Positions 38,083-54,105 of a DNA stretch of 64,000 bases are shown here, piece by piece. Position numbers and translations under genes: made by a program. The notes beneath the pieces were generated by a model. It searched no databases. It was not told where the DNA came from and saw only the letters and a list, made by a program, of their open reading frames with translations. The stretch's first letter is position 1; each line of letters opens with the position of its first letter. This stretch comes from Monomorium pharaonis (lineage: Eukaryota; Arthropoda; Insecta; Hymenoptera; Formicidae): contig NC_050471.1 of assembly GCF_013373865.1 (NCBI RefSeq), positions 9,692,050 to 9,756,049 of the forward strand. Direction: 5' to 3'.

Positions 38083-38109
38083 AGGGTCGCCTGAAAATAG
38101 TCTATATTA
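38083..38109 (+). CDS. Candidate 27-nt microexon
   Basis: The acceptor AACGTCCCTTTCAG is followed after 27 nt by the donor TTA|GTAAGTG. Two of three frames are open (GSPENSLY or GRLKIVYI), and 27 nt keeps frame. The acceptor has a strong pyrimidine tract; the donor lacks G at -1. With no partner exon, this is a splice-signal prediction only. Confidence 0.2.
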
Positions 38110-39189
38110 GTAAGTGTCAGTTTAAATATGTCGCGATAACGCGCGCGGCTCTTCGCCGTTTCGAGCAGATCGATGCTTTTACGAACGTTTCTGTACGAGA
38201 GAGTTCGTTTGCGAGCCTCCATTCACCAAGTTTCAAATAAAATCTCCCGTTTCGGCGCGTCGCGCCCGTAAGGCAAACTTTATCAACTATTCTGCGGAAC
38301 TTTCAAACATTTCTACCAATAAATTCGCGCAAATCACAGACACAAGACACGACAAAGGGAAAGGACGGACGGAGCGGCCCGAAAGGAGAAAACGAAGGGC
38401 AATTCCGCAGCTCGTTCGATAGACGATTCGATCGAAGACGTGCACCGGAAACGTAGCGCGGTGTACTATGTGCACGGAGTGAGAGGGGGAGGGTGGAAAA
38501 GGGAAGATTTCGGAGCTATCGCTGCAGCATTTGATACTATTCCAAACTGCGTTTCTTCGAACTTATATAAATACAATTATTCGAAGTTCCGCCCCAAGGC
38601 TTCCAGCTGAATCAGACTATCTTGATAATCTTCACAAAGGTGCACTCACCGCAATTTACTTTATGCACCGCTTTCGACGATCGGCCGTGGAGCTCCGCAA
38701 GCAATATTCCTTTTACGCATACATACATTTACCGCGTATATTTTCCTTCCTCTTGTTGCGCGCATTTCTCCCCGTCAAGAGGGAATATATACATATATAC
38801 ATATATGTATATATATTCTTGTAAAATTCTTGTCCATAAATCGGACCGCCAGAAAATCGCCTCTTCAAAAATATATCGATTAACTCCGCGCATAAATTCC
38901 CGGTGCGAAATTTCTTCTCGCGGAAACTGGAATTTGTTTCGTTGTTGTTTGTAACATTAAGTCTTTAATTGCGTTCAAAGCAACCTTCTTTCGCACCTAA
39001 CGTACACTCGGAGACATCCGTTTACGTTGCCATGTGAACTTATATGGCTCGTAATACGGATGGGCGAGCTTTTAGGGCCATCAGTTGAAACATATGGAAT
39101 TTTATTGCTCGTTCACGCGGGAGTGATTAACAGACTGAAACGACCTCCCCTCACTGCAAAATGTTTTTATTATATCAAATTCATGGCTC

Positions 39190-39310
39190 TCTTTCTCTCT
39201 CTCTCTCTCTCTCACTCTCTTTTTCTACCTATCTATTGATCTATCTATCTTTCTTTCTTTCCTTCTCTTTTTTTCTCCCCCCCCCCTCTCTCTCTCTCTT
39301 TCTCTCTCGC
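39190..39310. repeat. TC-rich and CTAT-rich microsatellite tract
   Basis: Runs of TC, TATC, TTTC, poly-C and TC again. Confidence 0.9.
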
Positions 39311-40310
39311 AATTCACTGGCACAGTGGATCCAGTTACTCCTGAGATCACATGTACTCGAGACGGTCTCGTCTCGTATCCTCAAATTGCACCGTATCCTC
39401 AATGGCTTTGATTTATCGTCAATAAACGTGAGTTTTAAAACTGTAATTAGTTCCTCACCGTAAAGACTTCAAAGGCGATTAATTATCGGTGTTATTTGGA
39501 TTATTATTTCACACAATAACGCTAATTTTTAAAAATAATGATGTTGATTGTTGAAATTATTTATTCTTGTTAACTTTAATTTAATTCTTGACAATAACAA
39601 ATAAAGTTATATATCCGTAATTATTATGGCAAAGTCAATTTAACATTAGTGAAATGCTCAGTGTGTATTACATCTTTAATGATTGCAATTTGATACTAAA
39701 GTCAATATTATCGCGTAAAATGCATTAAAAAATCCAACGGTAATTGCATCAGTTTGATTTAGATGTTGATAATTGATGTAATTACGTGGATCAAATTAAA
39801 TATATCTCATATTAGCAAGTTAGGCTGGACATGCGCTCGTATGCGGGCATACATGTATAACACTACTGTAAATTACAACGGTGAAACATGGAGATTTGTA
39901 AATGGGCTTGGGAGGTTTTCAGACGACAGATGCTCACGACTTGCGGTTAGAAGTTCTCGAAGTACAATACTATTATTCGGACAAGCCTGTACAATGTAAT
40001 TTCGGTAGCAGCGGCTATGCAGTAGATTAGCAACTTTGCAACTATTATTAGATCTCTATCGAAACAGTTACTACGCGTAAATGACATAATTCCATGTAAA
40101 TTAGTCCAAATTGCTAATCACTTTCGTGACTCGTATTACGCGATGCTGAATGTTATGCATAATCTTCATTTAAGTACACTTTAGATAATTCGCGTTATTT
40201 CTAATGTGATAGAATATATAATATTTAATGAACATTACTAATTATAAGTAAAAAAAGTTTCCGATATTGGGTACAGGTTTCCTAAAGAGATAATCTTCTA
40301 TTTCTCGAAA

Positions 40311-40364
40311 ATTAAACGTAGTACATTAATTAAACGTAATACATTAATTAAACGTAGTATATTA
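40311..40364. repeat. 18-bp tandem repeat, three copies
   Basis: Units at 40311-40328, 40329-40346 and 40347-40364, consensus ATTAAACGTARTACATTA, differing by one or two bases. Confidence 0.92.
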
Positions 40365-41451
40365 ATATTGAAAATATAATAAACATTTAACATAAAATAT
40401 ATTATATTAAAAACGTTATAAACATTAAAAACATGATCTATTTAAGTAATTTTAAAAAGATAAACAAATAATTTATAAATCTATTGGTTTTTGCATAAAA
40501 TCAATTATGAACAAATTCTTCACAAATGTAAGAATAAAATTTTAATAATTTGTAAAAAATTAAATTGCATAGTTTAAACAGCAATATTTGAATATTATAA
40601 ATAATATTAAATTATTTTACATGTTTGTAGTATTTTACACACGTTTTCTAAAATTTATGTTTTTAAAATTTTATTTTTTACTTTTTTGTTTGAAAAACAA
40701 TCCAAAAACGAAATAGTATAACAATATTAGCAACTTTCTTTTAAAAATGAAAGTAATATATAAAGAAATAAATTAATTTTTATTGACTTTTTGATAATAT
40801 GCGAATTTATTGTCAACTCTACGAAGCGACGTTGCGAGAATATTTAGTAACGAATGTTGTTCTAGATACATTATCTTGAAACAACGCGTAAATATACACG
40901 CGTAATATCCGGCAGCATTAATCAGCGTGAAATTAGACGGTGCCAGATAGTGTTGCGTGGGCAGCTTCGATAAAATATCGACCATTAGCCGGCTATTATC
41001 TTAGTCGTATAGCCAGGATTCGTAGCGCTGTTAATGCCGCGTTAATAAAGATTACTGATAATGTCAATCCAGAAATATTGCGGAAGTTTGGAGAACACAC
41101 AGCATATCTTGCAATTGTCATTCTCAAAATACGATCGTGTTCCTTCTGGTATTAAACCGCATCCAATATTACACAGCTTGCTCATGCGTACTCTCTCAGA
41201 ATCGTAATAATGGAATAATATTTTCAAAGCAGATAGTTTAGAATTTTTTTGTTGGGGTCCTTGTAACTTAATACAGTTTGTTGCTGCATATTACGTGCAT
41301 TGTATTAGTTTTACAAAAAATATATAATGTTAAAAAATATTGATATAATCTTGAATATTTATAAAGGAGTAAGAAAATTTATCTGACATAAAAAAACTTT
41401 GGGAAAACGTGTGCAAACATTTGTTAACAAACAAACAATTTTTTTCATGCG

Positions 41452-41609
41452 CATACGTGTGTATATTTAAAATTTCTGACAAAAGAATCTGATTTAAAAG
41501 AATATATTATATGTATACTTTTTAATAAAAAGAAAGCCAAATTAAAAGTCAAATTTCCTTCTTTTGAATCAGATTCTTTTGTCAGAAATTTTAAATATAC
41601 ACACGTATG
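41452..41609. repeat. Hairpin repeat, 49-bp arms
   Basis: Arms 41452-41500 and 41561-41609 are reverse complements with a single mismatch; the spacer is 60 bp. Near-perfect pairing implies a young inverted duplication or foldback element. Confidence 0.9.
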
Positions 41610-43086
41610 TACACACGTTATATATTTATTTATTTATATTTAATTTATATTTAATTTATTATAAATTTATATATATATAATTTTAATATACATATCATAT
41701 TTCTTACACATTTTAATACTATTCTTTTTCTATAACTTTGTTACATGGGATTTGTAATTCTGTGTTTCTTCGTATTCCTTTATGGACTTACTTAGTTTAC
41801 TTCAATAGAGAATAATAAATTAGTCTTTCTCATTTCCTTGCCCGTCATCTCACGCTTCTACAATATGGCTCTTTTTTTTCTCTCTCTTATTCTTCAAGCA
41901 CGGCGCGATGGTCAATTCGGGCCGACAGAGTCGCTCGTATTCCAGTCGATTGTTCTCGGTTTTATCAGCTCTCGATACTGGTGTGACGGTAGATGTGAAA
42001 ACACAGAGAAAGGGAAGCCCGGAAAAATTGGAAGCAAGAAACGAGAGGAAGAGGTGAAACTGCGATCGAGATAGAAAAAAAGTGCAATTTTCGTACTCGG
42101 GGGGTGTGCTCCATTCAACGTCTGGGTTTCGGCAATCCTTGCCTCCATTCGCTGTAGGCGCGAATGAGAGGAACGGCGCGAGTGAGTGGTGGAGACTGCG
42201 CGCGTATGTGTCCGTAACTCTCTCAGCGGGTATATGTGTGCCCACAAGGTGTCCGAAAACCCACCCATCTAATTGTAGATCCCTCTGCCAATTTGGAATC
42301 GATCGTCTCCCGTAGCGGAAAAAGAGAAAGCGTCGAAGAAGATCGACATTGCCGCTGCAACTTCTTCTTTTTTTTTTTTTTAATTTGAGCGAACAAATTT
42401 AAAACTCCGCCGAAGTAAAATCCAAGCTCGGAAACTAACTAACGGCACACGATCTCGTTATCCGTTTGCCCCGAAGATTACGTCGCCGAAAGCTTTTTAT
42501 CCCCAATTAGGAGACTATTGGTATCTCGACATTTTCGCTCGGGATTTACAACTTGGGAATCTATACGCGATCAAATGAACTTTACTGATAGAACGAACTT
42601 AGTTTATTAAATTAAACGTAGTTTTCGGGACACCCGATATTTGCTCGCCGGCGTTTCTTGACTGCGCCGGCGATTACCGCCGTCGCGTTTACCGGAGTCC
42701 GGGGATAGTGAGTCCCCAGCGGATTTGGGGATGGATGCCGCGTGAAACGGTAAAGGAGTTGGCCATTCTGCCGCAGAGCCTTCAGGCAATGAGAATAGAT
42801 GATGCGGTTCAAACCTAACTCGTCTTACCGAGACGCGCACGGTAACGGCGCTTTTTTTTTTCGTTATTCTTAGCGAGGCGAAGAGGACCTTTAACCATCT
42901 ACGTGCCGACCTCGTGGCCAATTAAAAATCGCAGAGCGCCGCGCGTGGAGCAAATGCTCCTGATTATTTCTTATGCTAATGAGCCGTGGAGCGTCGTTCT
43001 CGCGCGCGCGCGATAGTACGTGACTGCGATCCCGTGAAACTGCAATGCACTGACACAGTGTCTGACGGTGCTGCCCTTTCTTTCAG

Positions 43087-43127
43087 GCAGCGTCGCCCGA
43101 AGGGAAAAGGAACGAGCCAGCGTCGCA
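43087..43127 (+). CDS. Candidate 41-nt microexon with full splice grammar
   Basis: A branch-point-like CTGAC (43062-43066) lies 21 nt before the acceptor, followed by CTGCCCTTTCTTTCAG (AG 43085-43086), a 41-nt segment, then a consensus donor GCA|GTAAGTG (GT 43128). All three frames are open: AASPEGKRNEPAS, QRRPKGKGTSQRR or SVARREKERASVA. It would splice to 44027 across an 899-bp intron. It sits at the right edge of a CpG-rich island, so a 5' UTR exon is as likely as a coding one. No family is recognised. Confidence 0.4.
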
Positions 43128-44026
43128 GTAAGTGAAATGCTAATTAGCTGGATTTGCTTATCCGTACGATCTAAATAATAAATCTTGCCGACCGAAACTG
43201 CAGTTTCGCCGGTAGTCTCCTTAAAATGCTTTCAGTCACGTACGTGACGTTTCTTTTTCCATTTCTGTTTTAAAAAATAGTTATTAAGTGGTTCCTTAAA
43301 TGAGGTTTACGTTTATATTTTATTTAAATAAGATTTAAAGGCGTCGTTTAGAGAGCGGCGGGCGCCAGGTGCACATTGAACGCTTATTCTCATTATGCTG
43401 CTGCCAACTTCCGTAAAAAGTACGACGAACTTTGACACTTTATCGAACATTGTCGCGGTCGTTTGAGCGGCCGCTTCAGCGAACGATTATGCCAATATCG
43501 TGTTCGAAGCTTCCCGCGGTGCTTTCATCTAAGGAAAAATGAATTTTCTATTAATCCAAGAGTCCATAAAGGAGAGAAAATGTGAAAAATCTGTAATTCC
43601 ACGCTAGCTGGAGCGAAGGCGCTGACGTTTTATTAAACGCGCGCGACGATCGTGTGCAAAATGGAATTTAATATATTGTTATTTGCAGCTGAAAAACAAT
43701 GCGGTGTTGGCAATCGCAGTATTCGTTCTCGATCATTTATAAGTTTTGTGGACAAATCACCTGTCGCCGCCGTCGACATTTATGAAACAACGAAAATGAA
43801 ATAAAACGATGCTTCCATTGTCGCAATTTACGCGAGCAGACGGATTATCCTGTGCCAATCGATATTTTACAGATTTATTATACAAAATTAAACATAATCA
43901 ACAATAAGGGTTAGGTTTTTTCAATCTTATCTCCAGCAGCTTTCCATTGTTATAATTATTTTATAAAGTTAATTAATTTTCTCATCATCGTGCTACATAT
44001 TTTCTGTTTTCCTTTTCACTTCTCAG

Positions 44027-44115
44027 GGACAACGAGGATCGTCCAGGGAGAGAATAAGTGCACAGAAATGAGTGCAAACACGTGGATGAATGATGAGCCC
44101 TCTCCGAGGGGATGA
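44027..44115 (+). CDS. Candidate exon following the 43087 microexon
   Basis: A long pyrimidine tract (TTCTGTTTTCCTTTTCACTT, then CTCAG) gives a very strong acceptor at 44025-44026. The longest frame after it reads TTRIVQGENKCTEMSANTW, then MNDEPSPRG and TGA (44113-44115). Joined to the microexon, the frames give basic or acidic hydrophilic tails, and which one is used cannot be told without upstream exons. No good donor follows, and AATAAA occurs at 44496-44501, so a terminal exon of about 490 nt is the simplest model. If the upstream exons are untranslated, this would be 5' UTR. Confidence 0.35.
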
Positions 44116-47100
44116 GCAAGAGTGACTAATTCACACAATAATTATGGGACCGGAAAATATGAGTGTAAAATAGCGCGACATAAAGATCCTTAATGGCTCC
44201 GCAGCCGCTGGAGCGCATAGACATGGGGGGAGGGAGGGGGAGTGGTGTATTCGCCGCGGTTGCTGGTAATTACGATAAAGCTTAATATTCCGCAGGATGT
44301 GAACCTGCACGATCTGCTCCGCGCAGAAAACAGCCTGAGGACGTTATCGCATTTATGAAAAAAAAAATGACGCTCTAATGGGTCGACAAATTTTAACACA
44401 AACGCGGGATTATTTTGTACAATTTGATATTTCGGAGTTTATTATCGCGCAATGTCCATTAATCATATAATGCGAATTATTTTCATTCTTGTATTAATAA
44501 AGTAATTTCGCGTCAAAGTATTTTATCGAAAATATTTATTCAGCATGGGCGATATGTTGTTTTGTAATTTAATTACATTTTATTTCAGCAGCTATTTTAT
44601 CTTTTGTTACATCGCATAACGTCAGAAATGAATCATTGTAATGGCTTTATTATTTTTCGATATTTTAATCTCCAACATTTTGTGAATATTATTATTTATT
44701 TTGTGTAACGTTACTACCTTTTCATTCTTGCGAATTTGTTAGAGCTTTTTTTATAACTTTTGATAATTCTGTACGGTAAATAAAATGTTTTATCACATTG
44801 CTTTAAAGACCTTTCTATATCAAAATGCGGTCAGAATACATGAATTCTGCGAGGAGAAAGGCTAACTGAAAGGAAGCATAGGTATATGGGGTGTATATCG
44901 TAAAGTGATTAATGATCGAAATAATAGCTGGAGTTTAACAGGGTTACCGGGTGATCAAGGTGGGACCTCGAAGCAAATTAATCCTGAGTAGTAACCCCAT
45001 TGATGTACCAAAAGTTTGATTAATTGTCATCAGTTATGAAGCAACAATGGTTTCTCTTGTCAGTTTGGCCATATTTCATATTTCAGGCATAAGTCAACTG
45101 TGCTTCTAATTCTCATTTACGATAGAGAAGTCAATTTTGATATAATAGTAAATATTTCATAAAGTCGCAGAAAAGCCTTAATTTATTTTCTTCTTTTTTT
45201 GGTGGCTTTTTTTATGTTTTTAATTTTTCATAATTTTATGTGTTTTCCTGATTTTTCTTCTTTACGTTAAAAATAAGTAAAACAACATGGGACTAATGCC
45301 ATTTTTCAACCGCTTTATATTTAAACATTGTATTTAAACTAATTCATTATAGAAATTACGTTACTCGAATTTACTATAATTAATGGTTACTGCAGAGAAA
45401 CCAGAAATTAGTTCCTCAGTTTTGCAGCTATAGATAACTCTCAATCTACGTAATTGGGTTTCGGAAATTATACTGACACAATAAATTTATCGTAAAATAA
45501 AGACAATTTGTGGAAAACAGAGAACTGTCAGGCAGCATTTGAAGAATTAATTAATTTTGGGTAGCAATATAATGCGTATTTTTCGAGCTTCATGTTAAAA
45601 CGAAGAATGAGAGTCAAATTTGTGTTTTAGAAAAATTTACGGAGCAAGGAATTCATTTCTAGTTCACACGAAAAGTTGTGAATAACAAACGCAAATTTTG
45701 GATCCTTAAAGTGAAGCACCCGTAAAATTGTTGGCTCACATACATTTTATGTCTCGTTGCGCCTGGCATCGAAAATACGTGTGTACTTTGGCGTCGTTTT
45801 CGTCTTCGTGTACTTGTCGGAAAAAAAAAGACTTGTCGGTTTGTTCCATTGTTAATTCGAGCGATCTCGCGACACAATGCGAGTGGCATACCAATTTTAT
45901 GTTGACAAAGAAATGCCTCGCACGCTTGTGGATTTAACCGCTATTTACATGCTCGCTCTTCAACGTGACGTTTTCAATTTATTTATCCATCGTGGTGTTT
46001 ATGCCTTCTACTTATCGAATTAAGTTACCAGTTATAAAAATTGTACATAATATTCTTGATAAATAACCTTAGATTTGTTATGTAATTTTTCTACGTTTAG
46101 TTTTTTTACGTAGCATTTCAAAAAATTCTCTGTTTTATGTAAAATTTTATTTAAATATTTTACTATAATTATTAATTAATTAGAAAGAATTATTAATTAA
46201 TCTTTGTTTTTTGTTTACATATTATTTCGTAATTATTTTGTTACTACGTTGTAGTAGAAATAGTTACATTTAGACCAAAATTATTTTCATGGTTTTATGG
46301 TTTTTGAATAATCTAATAGCTTATACAATGTAAAAGAGCTTTCCAATCTCGATTCTGTTTAATTGCAAGCCCGTAAAATTAGACATAATTAATTTCAAAT
46401 TATTATTGTCTTATAATTATTAACTGTGTAAATTTATGCGTTCTAGGTAGTAATAATTCCTAATTACATAATGACTAGTTAATCTATATTTGTAATGAAT
46501 GTGATATTGTAGTGTATGCTTAGTGCATTGATAATAGTATTGCATTTATGTGAATTAAATTAGAGGGTCAGTATCATTGCCATATTTGTACATTGGTGTA
46601 ATCTCAGCGTAAAATAGAACTTGGGTTACTGGTAACTACGATTTGAAACGTTCTGAGTGTTTCCAACTGTAAACAGTAGCACGTGACGCAATGATGGCAT
46701 AACAAGCAAATGTGCAATCAAAATTGCATCTCAAAATGTATTCAGACCGTTACATGGTGTTACTCTCGATAGCAGTACACAACATCGCAAACGATTGTCT
46801 TGTTATACAGGAAGATCAATACCGATATATTACTTTGTTTTTAGATTGTATTTTTTAAACAAGAACTAAAAATAAAACTTTGAATACAAACTACAAAGTT
46901 TCTTTTGTTAGATAATACAACAGCTTTTACAATATTGCTTCAAATTTTGCAATAATTATGTTTTTTATATAATAAAGAAAAATAAACATCTAAGAAAATA
47001 AGCTTTAAAGCTAGCATAATAAACAGTAATAATAAATTTTTCTTTTATATACATTTAACATAAATTGTCTGTATCTAAGTTAATAAATATTATTTATAGA

Positions 47101-47157
47101 AATCTTTGGCACTGATCATATTCTACACAAAATAATTGTACACGATCAGAATATTCT
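44116..47157. other. Non-coding tract
   Basis: AT-rich after about 44400. A conserved-looking, homeodomain-motif-bearing patch lies at about 44930-45060. A minus-strand acceptor (TTCCTTTCAG) at about 44869 could head a 16-codon terminal exon but is not called. Confidence 0.45.
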
Positions 47158-47384
47158 ACACAAATATATATTGTATACAAAAAAATTGTACGTGGAAAAA
47201 TTGTGCACAAGAATTATCCTTGAATTAAAAATTGCACACGGGTATATTGTACGTAAAAAAACTGTCCACGTTACTATACAGTTTTTCTACACACAATATA
47301 TCTGTGTACAATTTTTAATTTAAGGATAATTCTTGTGCACAGTTTTTTCACGTACAATTTTTGTGTGTACAATATATTTTGTGT
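47158..47384. repeat. Near-palindrome, about 108-bp arms with 12-nt loop
   Basis: Arms 47158-47265 and 47278-47384 pair over nearly their whole length (about nine of ten positions), each containing repeated TTGTRCAC/GTACAATTTT motifs. The loop is CCACGTTACTAT. A short flanking partial copy lies at about 47120-47157. Suits a foldback element or hairpin-RNA locus. Confidence 0.85.
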
Positions 47385-47907
47385 ACAATATAATATTAGT
47401 ATTACCTTTTATTTATTTATTACACTTTTATATATTATTCAATTACTTTGTTAGGCTTTTTATGTACGTCCCTTATATTAATATTGCATCAATTTTTTAG
47501 GTTATTTTTACACTAATAAATATCACACTAATAAATATCACTCGCAGGTGCGCTGCAGAAATGTAACCAAATGTTCGTTGCTTCCGCTTAAACTAGGTGA
47601 CTTCCTTTGCAGTGGTATTTGGCTTCGCACTCCCTTGAGATTACATTATTAGTTAAACACAGGAAACGCATGCTCCTCGTATTCAAACATACTTTGATAC
47701 ATAATATTTGGGAATATCCGACCATTGTGAAGATAAAGCAACAGCGATTTTTTTAAATCTGTAGAAGATCTTTAAATTCTTTTTATTTTAAATTATTTTG
47801 GCCGCCAAATTTAAATTTTATTTAAAAGTTTATGTTTTGACAGATCACAGTTATTAATATTGTCAATTCAAAAAAGTACATGCTTTATAGTTACAAAAGT
47901 GTCGTTT

Positions 47908-52097
<4,190 letters not shown>

Positions 52098-52277
52098 AAA
52101 ACAACGTTATGCCGATATTTTGCGAATATTGCAGCTTGTATCATCAGGACTCCTATGATACTTATAATACTTTTGATATTTATCTAATACGGTATCTGGT
52201 TCTGATACGGTGTTAGAGCTTCTAGTCCTGATGATGCAAGCTGCAATGTTTACATAAATGCTGACATAACGTTGTTT
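52098..52277. repeat. Hairpin repeat, 54-bp arms
   Basis: Arms 52098-52151 and 52224-52277 are imperfect reverse complements; the outer AACAACGTTATG and inner TGCAGCTTG, ATCATCAGGACT segments are almost perfectly paired. Spacer 72 bp. Probably a MITE-like foldback. Confidence 0.8.
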
Positions 52278-53296
52278 AGTACACGACATCCATCTGTCTT
52301 TTATATTATATTCCTTTTTTAATATTTTAATCCCATTTTTTCTTGTTTATTTTAATGTTATGATTATGTCTTTTTTATACTAATTTAATGTCGGAGAGCA
52401 CTGTGTGTTATCTTTTTATAGTAGAATAACTTCGTTTGTTCTTACATCTCTCTTATTTTATTCTCGTTAACTTAATTAAATATAATAAGCCCGGGAAAAG
52501 TCTGTCTTCTTTTGCAAGCATTTGTTAAAGGATACTCATATACGTAATGACCAACTTAACTCCAAGTAAAAAATTAAACCATATTAAGACAATCTTTATA
52601 TTTTTAATATTAAAGAGAAACGAAATATTAAAAAATATTTGTTCTCTCGTGTAGCGTCCTTTGTAAATAGTAAGCGATTAATCTAACATTCATTATCGAT
52701 TATAAGCAAACTGCCACGGCAAGCCCTGCATTGCTTTTTATTATCGACGCAGTCGTATTAATCGCCCTATCCCGTCGACGGGCGAAGGAAGGAACGTTCA
52801 GCGAATTGATCGGCGGAATTAATGCGTTTTCAAGAGCCCGTCAGCGCGTATTTACATTTTATTAAAACTACCAGCCGTCGATGTCCAGATATAAATCCCA
52901 ATCCAACCGCGGTATTGCGAATTCTGCGGTCTGCGCCTGTTGGTCCTAGGGTCTAGAGAGCGACGATGCAGATGCAGATACGGCGACGGCGGCAACGGCT
53001 GATCCGCAGCTATCTGCAGATGCCGGTTACGTCGTAAAGACGAAACTGTGTTCCGCTATCTCGTCACCGTTCTTCCTTCCGAGATCACCTTTTCTTCCGG
53101 CGGATCCTTCCGGTGCGGTGTATCCGCGCGCAAAACCGACTTGTTTACCTCCACGCAAATATACAACTGTTGACTTTAACTGCAACACATCTCCTGGAAA
53201 ATTGATGATCTCGGCTCATCGCGTCGCTTTGTTGGGAAGATTAGAAATGCTTAAGCAACCTCGATATTGCTCGCTCGACGGTTCTATCGGATTATC
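52278..53296. other. Non-coding; CpG-rich block at its right end
   Basis: 52700-53290 is CpG-rich with GCAGATGCAGAT and CGGCGGC runs. The open + frame beginning at 53118 runs into the inverted repeat and is not considered a gene. Confidence 0.45.
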
Positions 53297-53547
53297 ACGT
53301 CATTCGCATCGCTGTCATTCCACAATTTCAATAGTAATACGAATAAAAATAGTAATGTGCGTTATACTAATGAACAGAGTAACTGAAGATGGTTAAATTT
53401 AATAAGATATTGAATTGTTATCTACCGAATGCTATATACATTACATTTTAATTTTCTGTAAAGTATACTTTTATTAGTATAACGCACATTACTATTTTTA
53501 TTCGTATTACTATTGAAATTGTGGAATGACAGCGATGCGAATGACGT
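53297..53547. repeat. Perfect 75-bp inverted repeat with 101-bp loop
   Basis: Arms 53297-53371 and 53473-53547 are exact reverse complements with no mismatch seen. Perfect identity means very recent origin, active correction between arms, or an assembly artefact. Transcription of either strand would give a 75-bp double-stranded stem. Confidence 0.95.
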
Positions 53548-53956
53548 ATAAATGATATTTGATACGAGCAATTGAGATATACCCATAAAATTTTATCCAG
53601 AGGAGTTAGATGTGATTAAATATAACTCTATTATAACAAAACAATACAATTTTTTGAAAAACATATTTACCTTTTAAAAAATATTATTTTACGTGTTAAT
53701 ACAGAACAATTCTTTAAAAAAAGATTTACTTTTATAGAATTCTTTTTAAATATAAATACGAATATAGTTACGGCGTGTTTTTATGCTATAATCAATATAG
53801 ATTTGACAAGTCAATATAGATTTGTCAAAAGAAATATTATTTCGCAGAAAATATGAATGTTTTTGAAATTTTGAATTTAAAAACAATTACATATAAAATT
53901 TCTTTCAGAATAGAGCCAGGAGCTAGATTTTGTATCGTGCTGCAACTCTTTTCACA

Positions 53957-54105
53957 CTATCTCTGTGCATTACAAATGCAATGTTGATCCGTCTTTTCAC
54001 TGTCGAATTGCATGTTAGATTGAAAGTATCCTTCAGTGTGAATTGCATTTTCTTGACTTTCGAGAGGACTTGCGTCAAGATTCTTCTTCAGATTGTGAAG
54101 AGATT
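53957..54105 (-). CDS. Candidate 3'-terminal coding exon on the minus strand
   Basis: A good minus-strand acceptor (TTTTCTTCCGATCTCGAG, AG at complement 54107-54106) precedes 149 nt of open frame: SLHNLKKNLDASPLESQ, then ENAIHTEGYFQSNMQFD and SEKTDQHCICNAQR, ending TAG (complement 53957-53959). The peptide is strongly hydrophilic, rich in Asn/Glu/Ser/Gln/Lys, as expected of a real C-terminus, while the opposite strand gives an improbable hydrophobic mix. An in-frame TGA further upstream means entry must be by splicing. A + strand acceptor at about 53907 (TTTCTTTCAG) competes. No upstream exon or family is recognised. Confidence 0.35.

Larger units (their letters stand above)
38110..43086. other. 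Mixed tract: CpG islands, microsatellites, no firm gene
   Basis: CpG-rich at about 38130-38480, 38650-38900 and 41880-43086. The last island has long overlapping open frames on both strands (for example 131 codons minus at 41850-42245 and 104 codons minus at 42607-42921). They look like stop-poor GC-rich DNA, because competing frames are equally open and no family is recognised. The block may be a promoter or 5' region for the splice-bounded segments at 43087 and 44027. Confidence 0.4.

Noticed and set aside
41850..42245. 131-codon minus-strand ORF
   Set aside because: Longest ORF of the window, but in a stop-poor CpG-rich island with equally open competing frames on both strands; no splice framework or family resemblance.
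42607..42921. 104-codon minus-strand ORF and an ATG-less plus frame over the same DNA
   Set aside because: Same stop-poor island effect; cannot choose a strand.
53118..53396. 92-codon plus-strand ORF
   Set aside because: Its C-terminal third is one arm of the perfect 75-bp inverted repeat; the upstream part is CpG-rich with no splice support.
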